Below, piece after piece: positions 35,338-48,433 of a DNA stretch of 64,000 nucleotides. Every line of letters starts with the position of its first letter. Within the stretch, counting starts at the first letter, position 1. The notes under the pieces are model-generated. The model searched no databases. It was given only the letters and a program-made list of their open reading frames with translations, and had not been told where the DNA came from. The DNA comes from Nilaparvata lugens (lineage: Eukaryota > Arthropoda > Insecta > Hemiptera > Delphacidae), in the NCBI RefSeq assembly GCF_014356525.2, contig NC_052506.1, positions 12,364,283-12,428,282 on the forward strand, given 5' to 3'. A program made the position numbers and the translations under genes.

Positions 35338-36531
35338 TATTTTCATTTTTCTTTGCTAAATAGATTGCAGCATTATTTGTGTGTTGCGGCCTGATACAAT
35401 CACTGAGTTCTATATTTTTGGCCTAGAAAATTGCAACAAGTGAAGAGTGAAAACGTAAAACGTGTTCCCATTTTCAATCAGCTGCCCAGTGAAGAGTCGA
35501 CCTTTTTTTTGCGGTGTTCTCTATTTATTTATTAATCATTTATTGGGGGCTGGAGTGGAGCTGAATTGGGCTGAAATTAGGGTGGGGTGCGTCGCTTGGC
35601 TTATGGGGGATGATGGGGTTTGTTCACCCCTGAGATAAGAGTCGAAATCGGAGAATAGAATACTTTATTAATTGAAATGGCGCTTTCAAAAATTGTAAGA
35701 GAAATATGAAGGGAAAATTAGCTAAGATAGAACAATAGTATAATATACATATACAATAGACTATAAAGTTTCTATTGTAATATTATTATAGACAATGTAT
35801 CTCAACATTTTTTTCTGGAAAGTTCACTGAAATTTGAAGCTACGAGTTAGAAGAAGAGAAATGAGCAGACATGGTGGACAGGCGCCAAATAGCCTCTCCT
35901 AGAAGGCATTCAAAACGACAAGCTGGAAAAATAAACTCTCAGAATATTTTAGTGGACCTAGCTGTCAAAGAATTTTAAAGGCGATTCAGAAGCGGCCAGC
36001 ATGGTACCTAAATTTAGTTCAGCAAAAATCTAGTAAGGACCAAGCAAATAAAAAATTTCAATTCAAGTTGTGAAATACTCTGCATGATCTCACACATTCC
36101 ACTCCACATTCCATAGATCTTTTCGATTGTGATTAATAATCCAGTATTAAAAATGATAATGAGAGACGCAGTATAAATGAGCGTTATTGTAATTGTAATG
36201 AGAGTTCATAACCTAATATTATCAATAATAACTCTGATAAAAGGGCTAAGTCAACCACCGCATTGTACATAGAAATGCTGTTATGTGTTCGATAAGACTG
36301 AATTAAAAACCAGTATTTGATACTAAAATAAAACTATAGTACTATTTCTTGTATTGATATTATTTATAGACATGAAAGTTGCATTTCCTACGTAGTTACG
36401 AGAAACGAATGAGGAGTTACAGGACTTAGAAGCTACCACATATCAGGTTTTTCAATGGGAAAATAAAAAACATGGGCTTGTCTAAAAGAAAGTCAAATGC
36501 ATGTTGTGAATTAATCTTTCATCAGGTATCA

Positions 36532-36826
36532 TTGACCGAGCGAAGTGAGGTCTAAGATGCAAGACGACGGTTTGGCATTTCTCTTAAAATGTTTAAATGT
36601 TTGAATGTTTATATGTTTTTATGTTGCGCATCTACGGCGAAACGCGGTAATATCTTTTCATGAAATTTGACAGGTATGTTCCTTTTTAAATTGCGCGTCG
36701 ACGTATATACAAGGTTTTTGAAAATTTTGCATTTGAAGGATAATATAAAAGGAAAAAGGAGCCTCCTTCATACGCCAATATTAGAGTAAAAATCAGACTA
36801 TAGAATTATTCATCATAAATCAGCTG
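36532..36826 (+). mobile_element. repeat family E, copy 3 (truncated, empty for family B)
   Basis: Starts TTGACCGAGCGAAGTGAGGT and runs uninterrupted through GAGTAAAAATCAGACTATAG to AAATCAGCTG. It supplies the empty-site sequence for the nested insertion at 21461-22380. Confidence 0.8.
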
Positions 36827-36845
36827 TCTAGTGGACTATTAATAC

Positions 36846-36990
36846 TACCCGTTCAAAAACATCGAACATCTTGAAAATGTATGTTCCCATCAACGTTAGT
36901 AGAAAGTTGACTATTATAATACTACCCGTTCAAAAACATCGAACATCTTGAAAATTATCTTTCCATCAACGTTGTAGACAGTTGAAGCCA
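36846..36990. repeat. 73-bp direct tandem repeat
   Basis: AATACTACCCGTTCAAAAAC then ATCGAACATCTTGAAAA and CCATCAACGTT occur twice, at about 36848 and 36920. Confidence 0.85.
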
Positions 36991-38525
36991 GACCTGATAA
37001 CAGCGCTCACACTCACATTCCGGGACGACACATCACGGTACGATAGAAAAAAAGCTCTACGTTTATTTAGGATTTTTTCTATACATTTTAGATTGATAAA
37101 TTATTTATTATTTTTTGAGAAAACATAACAACAGATCAATGTAACTTATTGAGCGCGAGGTCTACTGTTCACAGAACTACTAGTAATTAAATGAAAAATG
37201 AATTTCATATATCTGCCATGACTATTGATCCATTTTTCATATCCATCACATCTAATGCAGAACGTTACAGCACTCGAAAAAATAATATACTTTCCGTTAT
37301 AAATAAAAATATATATCTCAGTACCCTTTTAAAATATTTTGTCACAACATGTTTTTTTGAATATAATTTTATTTTCATACCTTGAAAATGGCATCAATGT
37401 CCAAACAAGTTATGACAAAATAATTTAAAAGGGTACTGAGATTTATATTTTTATTTATATTAAAAGTAGCCCTGAAGAAAAAAGACTATACTTTTCCTTG
37501 CTTATCAAGTGAAATCCTTTATTGTTTTTCCATCTTAATTTCAACGGAGCTTGCAGATTTGATGCTTAGTGAGATCCGACTCCCCAATAAAGATTCAGTT
37601 ATCTTTGAAATGTATTCGTTTCAATCATCAAAGTAGTGGCATCTCAATTTTCCATAGCTTTCTCACCCGATAGAGGAATTTGAATTTATGAAATTTGATT
37701 ACTAGTTTCTAGTTTAGCCATAGGTTCTACTGTGATTCTCTTTAATTGATCTCCAACAGCCGACATCAATCGGCAGATCTAAATACAGCTAGACTTGGCA
37801 ACGGTTGTGAGTAACGCAGGAATTTCGCTGTAGCCCAGGCTTTGAAGCGTACAATACAAGCTGGTGGGACGCGAAATGGCAGGGTACTCGGACTCAATTA
37901 CACAAATTAACATTTATTCTTGAAGTTGTGTGGCAGAGCCCCTACTCTACACATCAGACCGCCAACGCTCACTTCAAATTTATTTTCTCAGCAATACTGA
38001 CCGTTGATGTTCAAAAACATTTGTTAGTACTCTGGAATCGCCACTTGCAGCTTCCTGCTGCACACGTCATTAGTCACCGCAGTCGGGCCATTAACTAATA
38101 GCAACAAGTTGACCGTTGCATACTTCATCTGAATAAACAAGTGGCCGTTCAGGTCATTGGTCAAGAGCCCACGCACTAATTTGGGGTTTAAGCTCAATGA
38201 GACATTGCAAACTACCGGTATGAAACCGTTGGAGGTGATCACAGTGATTAAGAGAAAAGTTATGTACCCTCAAACTCTGTTGATGTATACACTTCAAAAT
38301 TGAAATTGAAGATTTTTTCAAATTTTGAAATACAGTAGCCTAAATTAAAGAGTGTTACAAGCATGCAAAATACAACAAGCCAGTCAACCTATTTCACCTG
38401 AAAATATCATTCAACTGACATTTACACCCAACTTTCAAAACGAAACGAACTGCACAAATATTAAAATAAATGTGAAATGCTTTTTGTGTAGTTGAGAAGT
38501 TGATATTGTGGTAATTATTCATATC

Positions 38526-38737
38526 AAATGAAAAAGACTAAGAAATTGTCAAAAAACCACAGATTTATTGATACTTAGAAAGACCGGTTTCGGTTATTAC
38601 ACCATTGTCAATCTCAGATGAACTACGATAAACTACTGAGTTTATCAGAGATTGACAATGGTGTAATAACCGAAACCGGCCTATCTAAGTATCAATAAAT
38701 CTGTGTTTTTTTGACAATTTCTTAGTCTTTTTCATTT
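38526..38737. repeat. palindromic foldback, arms of about 95 bp
   Basis: The left arm contains AAATGAAAAAGACTAAGAAA, AGATTTATTGATACTTAG and ACCGGTTTCGGTTATTACAC, all mirrored on the right with only a few mismatches (38648-38737). The loop is a short segment around ACTACGATAAACTACTGAG. Non-coding. Confidence 0.9.
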
Positions 38738-39061
38738 AAGATGTGAAATGGATATTTCCAAACTCTAGACATATTTTTGTATAACATTCATTCAAGAATT
38801 CCTGTTATGAAATCTCAAGTCTAGCTTGCCTTATCTAGTGGATGGATAAATTTTAATGACAGATTATTATGATTTTGACACATTATTTTGGTTGGATAAA
38901 TCATGAATTCGATGCTAACAGAGCTTTATCACACTTTGTACCACATAACTTCTACCCTATATTCTCTCTCACTAGAATTATTCAATATACTAATGAGAGA
39001 GAAAATCGATCGTAGTGTTTGTTTACCTAAGAACCCTGTTTATTTTACTCACCACTATAAA

Positions 39062-39281
39062 TCTATATAATAATAAAGTAAAGAACTGGCTTATAGACGT
39101 ACGGGATAGGAAAATTATGTTTGATGCATCATCACGTCTGAACTACTGGACTGATTAACTTGAAATTTTGCATATAGATTCTTAATTAACCGAGGATAAT
39201 ATAGGCCTATTTTCAATTCTTCAAAATTTCAGTTTGTCAAGTTATAAAATAGAACCTTGCGGAGCACGGGTTACCTGCTAG
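39062..39281 (+). mobile_element. Helitron-like repeat, uninterrupted copy
   Basis: TCTATATAATAATAAAGTAA after A, ending GAGCACGGGTTACCTGCTAG before T. Contains CTACTGGACTGATTAACTTG, the intact form of the LINE target seen at 25612. Confidence 0.68.
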
Positions 39282-40252
39282 TCTACAATAATAATTTATA
39301 TAAAAGTGAGGATTATTTTTCTATGGGGTCTTATTGATATTATTAATTTGATTTATTTAGTCACGCATGTGACTGAAATAAAAAAATACTATTTTATCCA
39401 AAATGAATTTCTACATATCTATGTGCAGTAGTAACATTCTTAAATGATTAATAGATAAAATGATTGGCTGTTTATGACATTGAGTCATCTTTTCTTCCAG
39501 ATTCTTGTCGTCGACAATTGCACAATTAAAGCATTTAAACAGTAACTGTTGTAGGCGTTGAAATTGCAGGGGAAAAGTAGAAATGAATTCGGCCGTCAGT
39601 CGCTGACCTCTGGCGGGCGCCTGCGTACTGGCATTGGAAGCGCGCGCCCGCCATTATTTTAGACGCAGTCGCGTGGGACGATCTACAAAAATGTCTCAAA
39701 GGAGACCATCATCGAAAATACGAGTCCACCGCCCAAACACCATTGTGATCAGTATTCAAATAATGGGTATCATGCTGAGCACCAAACAATTAGCATATTA
39801 TGATAGATGTTTTTAATATTAGTAGAAAAAGGAAAGCTTAAATTCACACTATGGTTTCCATTGAGATTTAATTCCATTTTAAATTGTTACATATAAAATG
39901 TATTAAGCTAGGCTACTAAATAAGATACAAGAGGCGTATACACAAGGAATGTGGAGATTGAAAGTTAAGGGTGGCCAGTGCATTTCATTACTTCACTATC
40001 CATCAATTTCAATCCAGACAGTGTTTTAAAGATTAACATTATTAGTTGAGTGACCTGATGAAAAGCACTGACCGAAATTAACTTGCCGTGTCTAATTTTC
40101 CAGTCTATGAGCCACAATAATTCATCAATAACTTTCAAGACAGAACAAAGAACTGAAGTATTGCATTCAAGAAAGTATTAAATTGTAAAGATTTAATGAT
40201 TTATCTACAAGACATAGATACGAAACTGACCGAAGGAGCGAAGTAATATATT

Positions 40253-40795
40253 GTTCGATATTCCCTTTGCTAGAACAAACCATCATTACAACTCATTTCT
40301 TTATAAAACCTTACGACTGTTTAATAGCTTGAATAAACACATTGATCCTTTTTCGAACTCATTCAATGAATATAAGAAACATTGTGAACTGAATCTATCA
40401 TAAGACGCTCGTTTTTGAGATGAATTGTTTTGTAAACTCTGGCTGGAACTCTCCTAGTTCAAGACTTTTATTTTTCTGTTTAGGCCTACTTGGCTTTTTG
40501 TTTTTTTAATTATTAATTTCTTTCCTATAATCTTTAAATTGTAATTATTTTTTTTCATTGTATTTTTCTCTAGAATCTTTGAAAAAGATTGTTTTATCTT
40601 TTCTCTTTTCACATTTTTCTTTATAAGAATGTAATTAATTTGATTATTTCAACTGTGTAAATGCTTTTTGCTTTCTTTTTTATTTTATTTACTATATTTC
40701 ATAATGTTAAATTGTTGTTTCATTTACTTGTGTAAATAAGGCTCTTTATGGATTTCTGTAAGCCTTTGTATGTAAAATAAATAAATAAATAATTA
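40253..40795 (+). pseudogene. LINE C-terminal fragment with (AAAT)n tail
   Basis: The plus frame ending at a TAA near 40403 reads FDIPFARTNHHYNSFLYKTL, RLFNSLNKHI and FNEYKKHCELNLS, a typical last stretch of a jockey/CR1-like ORF2. A T-rich 3' UTR follows, ending GTAAAATAAATAAATAAAT. 5'-truncated. Confidence 0.72.
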
Positions 40796-41011
40796 AAGTA
40801 CCAAGATTAAATTAGATACGTGAAACTATTCCAAACTTTGCTTCATAAACAACTTTTTCCTCTTTTCTAATAATTCTAATACATTTGTATCAATGTAAAT
40901 ACAGCATAACTAGGGTTACAGTATTCAATTTAAATATTTAAAATAATTGAATGAATTTAAATTGTATAACAAGATGAATTATCAATATTATTGATAGTGG
41001 AATAAATCTGT

Positions 41012-41293
41012 TTGATAACAATCAACGTTACTGGTGGTATTCCTGTAACTACAATTGGCGAGCACTGGCCAGTTGAAAAATTCAATCGTGTGCTGGTATC
41101 TTCTGCATCTGCATTGGCGGCATACACTTGGCTGACAAGCTTTGCGTTGTTGGCTCCGCTGTCTTGGACGTCCCTACTCGTTTCACTCTTTCATGGGCTA
41201 TTCAGAAGTTTGCGGGCCATTTGCGACGCTATTAATAGAGAGCTTAACTCTGTAGACGGGTTCGATTGTCAGCAATACTACTCACTAATATAA
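41012..41293 (+). pseudogene. possible chemoreceptor-like exon remnant
   Basis: A 93-codon open frame with no ATG at its start. It encodes two hydrophobic segments (around VSSASALAAYTWLTSFALLA and SWTSLLVSLFHGLF) followed by RSLRAICDAINRELNSV. The pattern of a membrane helix then basic residues and an IN-x-L motif recalls the loop after TM4 in insect gustatory receptors (7tm_7). The frame is more GC-rich than its surroundings, which argues for former coding DNA. It may be a decayed exon inside cnn intron 1, or part of an unrecognised transposon. Confidence 0.22.
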
Positions 41294-41949
41294 TATAATA
41301 CTACTCACTATATAATATAATACCACTACTCACTAATATACTTGTACAGAATTGTCCAACTCTATATTTGTTCTTAAAACAATAATAATTGACATGACCT
41401 ACTCACGAAATTGATTCGTTTATGAGTAGATTGTTTTTGATGTTATCGTCCTAACTTGAAAACAAGACCTTTAATACGTTTTACAATGTAAGTCAATTAC
41501 TCAATTAACCTCCAGTTCGGCAGTTTCAGAAGATCAACCTTCGTCATTGGTCCCCAATTTCATGTTGATGGACTGTTATAAAAAAATTACAACTGTAGAA
41601 CACATATCGGCTTTCCTGCTGGTAGACTGTTAACTTTGAAAAAATAAAACTGTCAAACCTATATTTATTTTATTTATTTGTGGATATAATAACAAATCAT
41701 ATAAATATAATCGGGAATGACCAACAGGCATGGCCCAACTCATTTCGGCAACTCATAAATCCATTGGTCCCCAATCAAGGGTTTTGAAAACAAAAATCAA
41801 TTTCCAACTTCTAAAATACAAACTTCTAATTTTTTTTCTAAATTTCAATACATACAATCAAAGTTTATAGGATTGGCTGAGTTCCAACTTCACCCTAACA
41901 CCCTCCTTGAGAATTGATAATAGTTGCAAAATCAACTGATCAATCTAGA

Positions 41950-42432
41950 AAGCTACACACGTTACAATCAAGAACTTTCAATGATTTACCCGATAATTGT
42001 GCTGAGTTTGTTAATATGCACCTGTTAAAAAGAAATTTAAAAATTTGGTTGAATAATTAATTACACTTTAGATGTAACATAATGTAACTCATTATTAATG
42101 TATTGTCCTGTTGTAATTCATTCTGTTCTATTTTTTGTATGTAAGTTCAGGTTGACTATATATTATAACACTTTTTAGATTTTTGAGAGCTGAGCCAACA
42201 ATTAATTAATATCGTGATAGTTTCAACTCTTAAGTAAATTCTGTAAGTGAATTTAACAGTGTAATAAACTGATAAGTAAATTTAACTGTTAAGTAAAAAT
42301 AAAGTTCACTGATATATGTATATTTATATTTGAATTTACATGTTTTGTATAGTACCTTGTCAAGCAGCCTCTTTGAGGTTCACTTAAGTTAGCTTATTTA
42401 TTCAATAAACGTTTTTTCTATTCTATTCTATA
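41950..42432 (+). pseudogene. LINE C-terminal fragment with (TTCTA)n tail
   Basis: The plus frame LQSRTFNDLPDNCAEFVN then LLKRNLKIWLNN ends at a TAA near 42061, a LINE ORF2 tail. The 3' UTR ends TTCAATAAACGTTTTTTCTATTC with a short TTCTA satellite. 5'-truncated; the upstream limit is unclear. Confidence 0.68.
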
Positions 42433-43114
42433 ACCCACGATCAATTGTTGACAAATCATTTATTAAAAATCTGGAATAATCACGTTTATGAACACAACAA
42501 AGTGAGGCGGCGAGGCTAGAGCGAATCAGAGAAGGTAGCTGAGTGTTGAAAATAATTCATGAATCTTAAATGTCTTCGCTTCCTTCTACCTTCAACGCTC
42601 CACTATGTTTAGACCCTTACACCAGTCATGATATTGTTGAGCAAATTGCGAATTTATTATTATCGGATCGCATAATTTTATGAATCAAAAAAGGATTCAA
42701 ACTACAGAGGGAAATAAAATTGAAAACAGTAGGCTATAATATTATGATGTTGGGCCTGAAGATGCCGATACACCATGGCAGTCCCTGATCGAACCTAACT
42801 AGTGAATAAATAGTTTCTAGTTTCAAGATTGAAAAATAGTGTACCCATTCATTATAACACAGGTTTTGGAGCTTTCTTCAATATCAACTGTGAAACTATC
42901 ATAGATTTCTAACGGCCAAAAAGGGCTTATTTCTGTATTTATAAAGCCATTAGAATAATTGAGGGCGTTTCACTGTGGAGAAATTAAAAAATGTGAGTGA
43001 AGCATACTTTCGCAGATACTTAAAGCATTGATTGCAAGATATAGTAAATTTGATTTCTTAAGTATGATTATAAATGTACGCGTATTTGTAACTAGTAATA
43101 TTAATATTTGTTTA

Positions 43115-43245
43115 TAAAATAGAATTATAGTACCCTTTGAAGTTAATAATAATAATATAATAATAATAATAATAATAATATAATAATAATAATAATAATA
43201 ATAGATTAATTACTATAATTCTATTTTATAAATAAAAAATTGTTG
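43115..43245. repeat. foldback repeat with (AAT)n core
   Basis: ATAGAATTATAGTACCCTTT and ACTATAATTCTATTTTATAA flank about 60 bp of AATAAT repeats; GTTGCCCTGA follows. Same family as 15460-15580. Confidence 0.65.
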
Positions 43246-43249
43246 CCCT

Positions 43250-45230
43250 GAATTCATGCATTTTAATAATATTTGTTTATTTCTAATTCATGGCAGTTTG
43301 TCAACTGAGTATAACTGTGAAATGAGAGCCAGAAAACGACATTGGATGAATCAACAGCTTTATTGTTGAGACAGATGCAGTTGTGGTAGCAACTCCATTG
43401 ATTTAACCTTCAATCACAAATTGTGCACTCATCTACCAAACGAAACAACTTACTCACTGGACACTCATCTTCAATGAACTATTTCCCTGAGATAAGAAGC
43501 TATCTATTTGAAAAATCACATACGTTTTCAATCAGAGTGAGTAAGGAAATAAAGGTCTGTATTGTTGGCAGCGAATGAAACAACAGAATTCAAAACGGAT
43601 AACACAGATCTAATATTGTGCAAGGTGGGAGATGAAAGCTACATGAAATATTCTTTTTTAGAGAGAGTGAATGAGAATTTAGTCACCACTAATCTCAAAT
43701 CTACAAACAATTATGATTTGTAGAGTCTGGAATGGATTTTTATATTGATGGATTAATGGTTTCTGGACGTGCTTCTACATTTTATTGCTTGGAAAACGAC
43801 ATTTGATTTTAATGTTATTATATTTTTACGATATTGTATGCATTAAATGGCAGCACAATTGAAACATCAGATAACGCAATCCTGATACCATTATTATTAT
43901 TTTATCTACCAATGTTATATATAACATCAGTTTTATTTGTATGGTAAAGAAATTGATAAAAATAGATGATAGAAATTTATCTGCAGCAATCAAGTTCTTC
44001 ATTCTAACAAACAAATGAAGTAATTATCAACATAATTAACGTATACTAAATACAGGGAGCATAAAACTGAAAATAAAACTTTGAAATGAGGGCAGAGGAG
44101 AATGATTTGAATTACACTCGACTCTACATATTTCTTGCATAGTACCTATTCTATGAATGTCAAGTGATAGCTTGAATTAAAGACAAACCTCAAGCGTGAG
44201 GATATTGAACGAAAACTTGATGGAACAACGGAATAAAAATTTAGATGGAAAATAAGTGGAAACAGCTGGATAAACCTCCCACGAATAGGAAATCGCAGAG
44301 GATTTGGGAAGAGGACCGGATGCATCTGGAGAACCGGAAGTCGAGACCATAGGGGTAGTTTGGCAATACCTATAAGGCACACACATTGAGAGAGGAGACA
44401 CCGGAACAGATATGAAAAGATTTAGAACGACTTCCGCTCTTGTCTCATAAATTAGCTATAAAACCCAAATGAAGAACTCCTATAGACTAGGGATCGTTTC
44501 ACTATTGATCGATTTTTTATAGCAAGTCGTCAATCATTTAACGACTTGGGGGTCGTACAGACATTCGATTCATAACCATTCAGCAAAGCACCACAATTGA
44601 ATTTGCGATCCTAATAGAAATCAATTGAGAAATTTCAAAAAATTCACAACAATAGTGCAGTATGAAGTGTGTACATTAGTACAAGAACTCATGAATATAA
44701 GTAGGCTACATTGGAACTCAATAAAAATAACTATTTTTATTGGATTATAAGTCTCAAGGTATTTATCGAAACAAACTCCTTCAGATGAGCGCCAAATACA
44801 ACACACTTATCGATCTCAATTTTTCATACTGTAGGTGTAAAAGAATGAAAATTGTGAGATGAAGATTTGCACATAATGACATGGCATACGTTCAATTATT
44901 CATTCAGACCTTGGTATTTTCTGTTTGTATTAACAATGAAATTATAAGTACCTATCTAGTTGATGAGATGCTACATCTACCTACATTGAAGCCTACATGA
45001 CAGCTCTAATCGACAAGAATAAAAAACAAGTTTCATGTAGAAGAATTTGATGAGAAACATAGAATGCATGATATGATACTTATACTGAAATTAGGTCTTT
45101 TGAGTTCGACATCCTACGTTAAAAAATAATTGTGGGCAGAGTATTCATTCTCAATGCTCAACCATTTGCTGAATGAACGGCTATCATTATTGCAAAGTGG
45201 GAGATAATTTATCGTAGCAGTGCAAAGATA
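43250..45230. other. intron 1 segment, nothing recognised
   Basis: No exon, transposase motif or clear inverted repeat seen. The overlapping minus-strand open frames at 44146-44401 have no family resemblance. Confidence 0.45.
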
Positions 45231-45279
45231 ATGAGATAATTTATTAAAAAGCTCAACAACTTCCACAAGGATTGAAACA

Positions 45280-45695
45280 CTTGATGTCATCTTTCTCGTT
45301 TTCAAAAGGCCTTTGAAATGATGTATTACACAATGGGTGTTTACATTCAAAATATTTGAGTTACAACCCCTCATTTCTTAAAAAACGAAAACTTCAATCA
45401 GCCGCCATTTTGGATAGAAGTATCATAGAATATTTTTATTGATGTCATCTTTCTCGTTTTCAAAAGGCCTTTGAAATGATGTATTACACAATGGTTGTTT
45501 ACATTTAAAACATTCTAATTACAACCCCTAAGTCACCCCCTTCTGAGGGTTTGGAATTCAGTTGTACGTCAAAAGGTACAACTATTTGGTCAAATATTTG
45601 ACCAATAACTCATCCTGAAAGTTACAGTATTATATATCTACAACAGTCTCCAATTTATTGAAGGGTTCCCATACATATGACTTACTCTGTATAAT
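45280..45695. repeat. direct repeats, possibly a transposon end
   Basis: TGATGTCATCTTTCTCGTTT and CCTTTGAAATGATGTATTAC occur at 45282 and 45440. The segment ends CATATGACTTACTCTGTAT, similar in style to CAGGGTG-like Tc1/mariner termini read in reverse. No matching left end found. Confidence 0.45.
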
Positions 45696-46112
45696 TAAAA
45701 ATGTATGGACACTTATTGAATTACATTAGCTTTCAATAATAATCATAATGTATGATCATAATGACTGTTTGGAATTAACAATAATTATTATGTTCTCCAC
45801 ATTTTGGTGTTGTAACTCAATTAAGCTGAAGGTCCAGTCATATTCTATGATCATACGTTTAATCAATATAACGCAAAATTCTCATGAGTGTTATAATCCC
45901 TACGAAAAAAGGTTGAGTCGGAACATTTTGTCATGTTACGATAGAAAACTTTTCTAAAAAATTAACATCGCCGAGAGGATTTGGAAAATAAAAAGATTAA
46001 AATCGATTTATTATATTTTTTCAACTAGACCAGAAAATCAGAATTTCAGAAAGCTTCAATCGGGACCATTATTTCTACTAAACATTAGCAGGGAAATAAT
46101 AATTGAAGATAA

Positions 46113-46230
46113 TCTATATAATAAGAGAGAGTAGGGTTGTGTTTTTTCGTGTGTTCGTTTGTTCGCATCAAAACATGTCAACTTGTGTTAAATATAAAGA
46201 GAAAGGATAGGATCGGAAAATGTTTGATAT
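46113..46230 (+). mobile_element. Helitron 5' end fragment
   Basis: TCTATATAATAAGAGAGAGT then AGGGTTGTGTTTTTTCGTGT, after an A, resembles the 5' end of insect Helitrons. I could not find its CTAG end, so the fragment limits are uncertain. Confidence 0.4.
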
Positions 46231-48392
46231 TGAGGGAGAACACGTCATGCATTGGGAAATCCCTTGACTCGCAATGACGTCACCAAGCGACCACTACCCT
46301 TACCTTTTTACAAGAAAATGTCAGACACAGTTATGAATACTTATTACAAACTTATTCGATAAATCATTGAAATAACGCATTATGGTACATTTAGGGTATT
46401 GTTTTAATTATCTAAATCATCAATTATTGCCAAAGCATGAGAGGCGAGTGGAAAAATAGACCGCTATGATCAATTTGAGATAAATATTCATTTCAAGTCA
46501 ACTGAATACCCCTATTCATGTTGATAGGGGAAGACGTTTCTTTCAGCTACTAATCAAAATTCTCTGTGATGGAAGAAACATACTTTATTCTTTATTAAAA
46601 AAAAATAATTAAACAATCAAATGCATTCCAAAAAGCAAATACAATATTGGTTCCTAATTTCTAATATGTGTTCCCTATAGGCTACCCTGTGTGGGGACAC
46701 TTGAATATGTATATTCAAATAATAAAATATTTATATACAAATTTAAATATTATATCATCATTTAATATCATACTTCATCAACCTTCATCTAAATTCATCA
46801 ATAAAATTCAAGTTTTAAAAATCTATAAATTGGAATTGAGTTTAACTGAACGTTGAGAATATTTTTGCATGAATTACTGTATTTTTCACAACCTTCATTT
46901 ATAATTAGGTAGTTTTCAGTTAGGAAACGAACACACGTGTACATATTGTAAACAACCGCGTGCACAAATACATATGTGCAAGAATACGCATTGGCTTTTT
47001 ATGGATATAATTTATTCTCTTCAGTAATTGAATGCTTAAAACTCAGACTCAAACCGTATTTGTTCTGATTTCACTCTATTTGGAAGACAAACAGTATTGT
47101 GTGTTGAATGTAATAATAATTATTCCCCATACATTATAGTACTCCTCCAAACATCATAGTGACAAATATAACCTAAATACATAACAAATAAAAATGACGT
47201 ACGGTCCATTAATGAGTGTATACTTTAAAAAATAACGTTACAATATTGCTTCTATGTATTATTATACATTTCAGAGAACATCATTCAAGGATCATTGAAA
47301 ATATTGCAAGTATCACAAACAGAGCACTCTCAAACATTCTGAACACTGTATTTGATTAGCAAGATTGTGATAGGAGAGTCGTTAAAATTCAAACTGTGGT
47401 GATCCATCCACGATTCCTTCTCTTCAGATAACTGATAGGGAGGAATGAATGATTAGTTCGAAATGAATTGGACAGAAACTCCAAGTATTGATAGATGTTG
47501 CGCAAGTTGACTATCAAACAGTGAACTAGGGGGAGGGAGTATAAAGTCAAACCCAACACCCCAACAAAAAGGAAGATACGTTTTAGAAGAGCCAAACAGT
47601 GAAATTTTCATGAGAATATCAATATTCTATCATATAAGAATAGGCAAGTGATCATATAATGATTCAATCACATACAATGTCCCACAACTTTATCCATAAA
47701 ACAAGAGGGTTGAATGAAAAATACCCTACTCCATAATTATGTTGAACTCTCGATCTGAAACGATGAGCCATTCTAATTGATATATGCCTAGTACTTTCAA
47801 TGCAAAATTGTTCAAATGAACAAAACAAAATCATCATAGTGATCCAATTTTTAAATTTTATATTTTATCATCCATTTTACTACTTTACAGTTCCAGTAGG
47901 TTGGAGAGCATTCCATCACTGGTCTACACCCACTGTGTTAGCCAATGTTGAGTTAGGACAATATTATGATTATTATAGATCGATCTTTATGATTTTATAG
48001 ATTATGATTTTTATAGATCGAGGCCATACATGTTCTAATATGATATTTATTTATTTATTTAGCGTATGGCAGATACACAACAAATATATAGCTCATGAGT
48101 CTCAAATGCCTACATATACACTTTATATTTCCAAATTATTTGAGATGTTGTGTAGTTCTCGGCCAGGAGAACATAAGTTTGTCTGCCTGCCATCGTTTGC
48201 TAGTCCATTTTTCTAATATGTATCATGATCTCATTCATCTATTCATTCATTCTTCATTGTTCCCATTTATAATTATTTAAGTTGACTTTTCATACATAGC
48301 TAGAGCTTTGCTCTATCAAGTGATTTAATGTGAAAATTATATATAAAACTAAACTTATGCAACTTAAGGTCAAAAGATTTCTTTCTTCTTAC
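46231..48392. other. intron 1 segment adjoining exon 1, nothing recognised
   Basis: AT-rich with scattered short open frames, none with homology or splice context. Confidence 0.4.
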
Positions 48393-48433
48393 CTTGGCAC
48401 TGATTTGGGAGGACTTCGTCGGGCGGATGCCAT
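48393..48433 (-). CDS. cnn: centrosomin coding exon 1 (start codon)
   Basis: Encodes MASARRSPPKSVP plus two bases of an Arg codon, followed by the donor GTAAGAAG. The ATG has A at -3 and G at +4, a good initiation context. The 41-nt exon ends in phase 2, which exactly fits the single base supplied by the next exon at 27305. The peptide is short, basic and Ser/Pro-rich, as expected for a disordered N-terminus before CM1. It is assigned to cnn from strand, phase fit and the CpG-rich upstream DNA. There is no homology strong enough to prove it, so an alternative first exon cannot be excluded. Distance to exon 2 is about 21 kb. Confidence 0.68.

Larger units (their letters stand above)
1426..48433 (-). 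other. cnn: centrosomin gene span (5' part, 8 coding exons in window)
   Basis: Gene span inferred by joining eight minus-strand exons. Every junction has GT-AG signals and compatible phase, and the exon lengths (41, 62, 212, 174, 126, 255, 141, 354) sum to 455 whole codons. Centrosomin/CDK5RAP2 proteins are long coiled-coil scaffolds of the pericentriolar material that bind and activate gamma-tubulin ring complexes through the N-terminal CM1 motif, seen here in exon 3. Family members usually exceed 1000 residues and carry a C-terminal CM2 domain, so the rest of the gene should lie beyond position 1. Intron 1 is 27306-48392, intron 2 is 12949-27243, and the others are 0.4-4.5 kb. The upstream neighbour is dbo, transcribed divergently. 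Confidence 0.88.

Noticed and set aside
44146..44401. Two overlapping minus-strand frames of about 75 codons
   Set aside because: No motifs, no splice partners, different phases over the same DNA.
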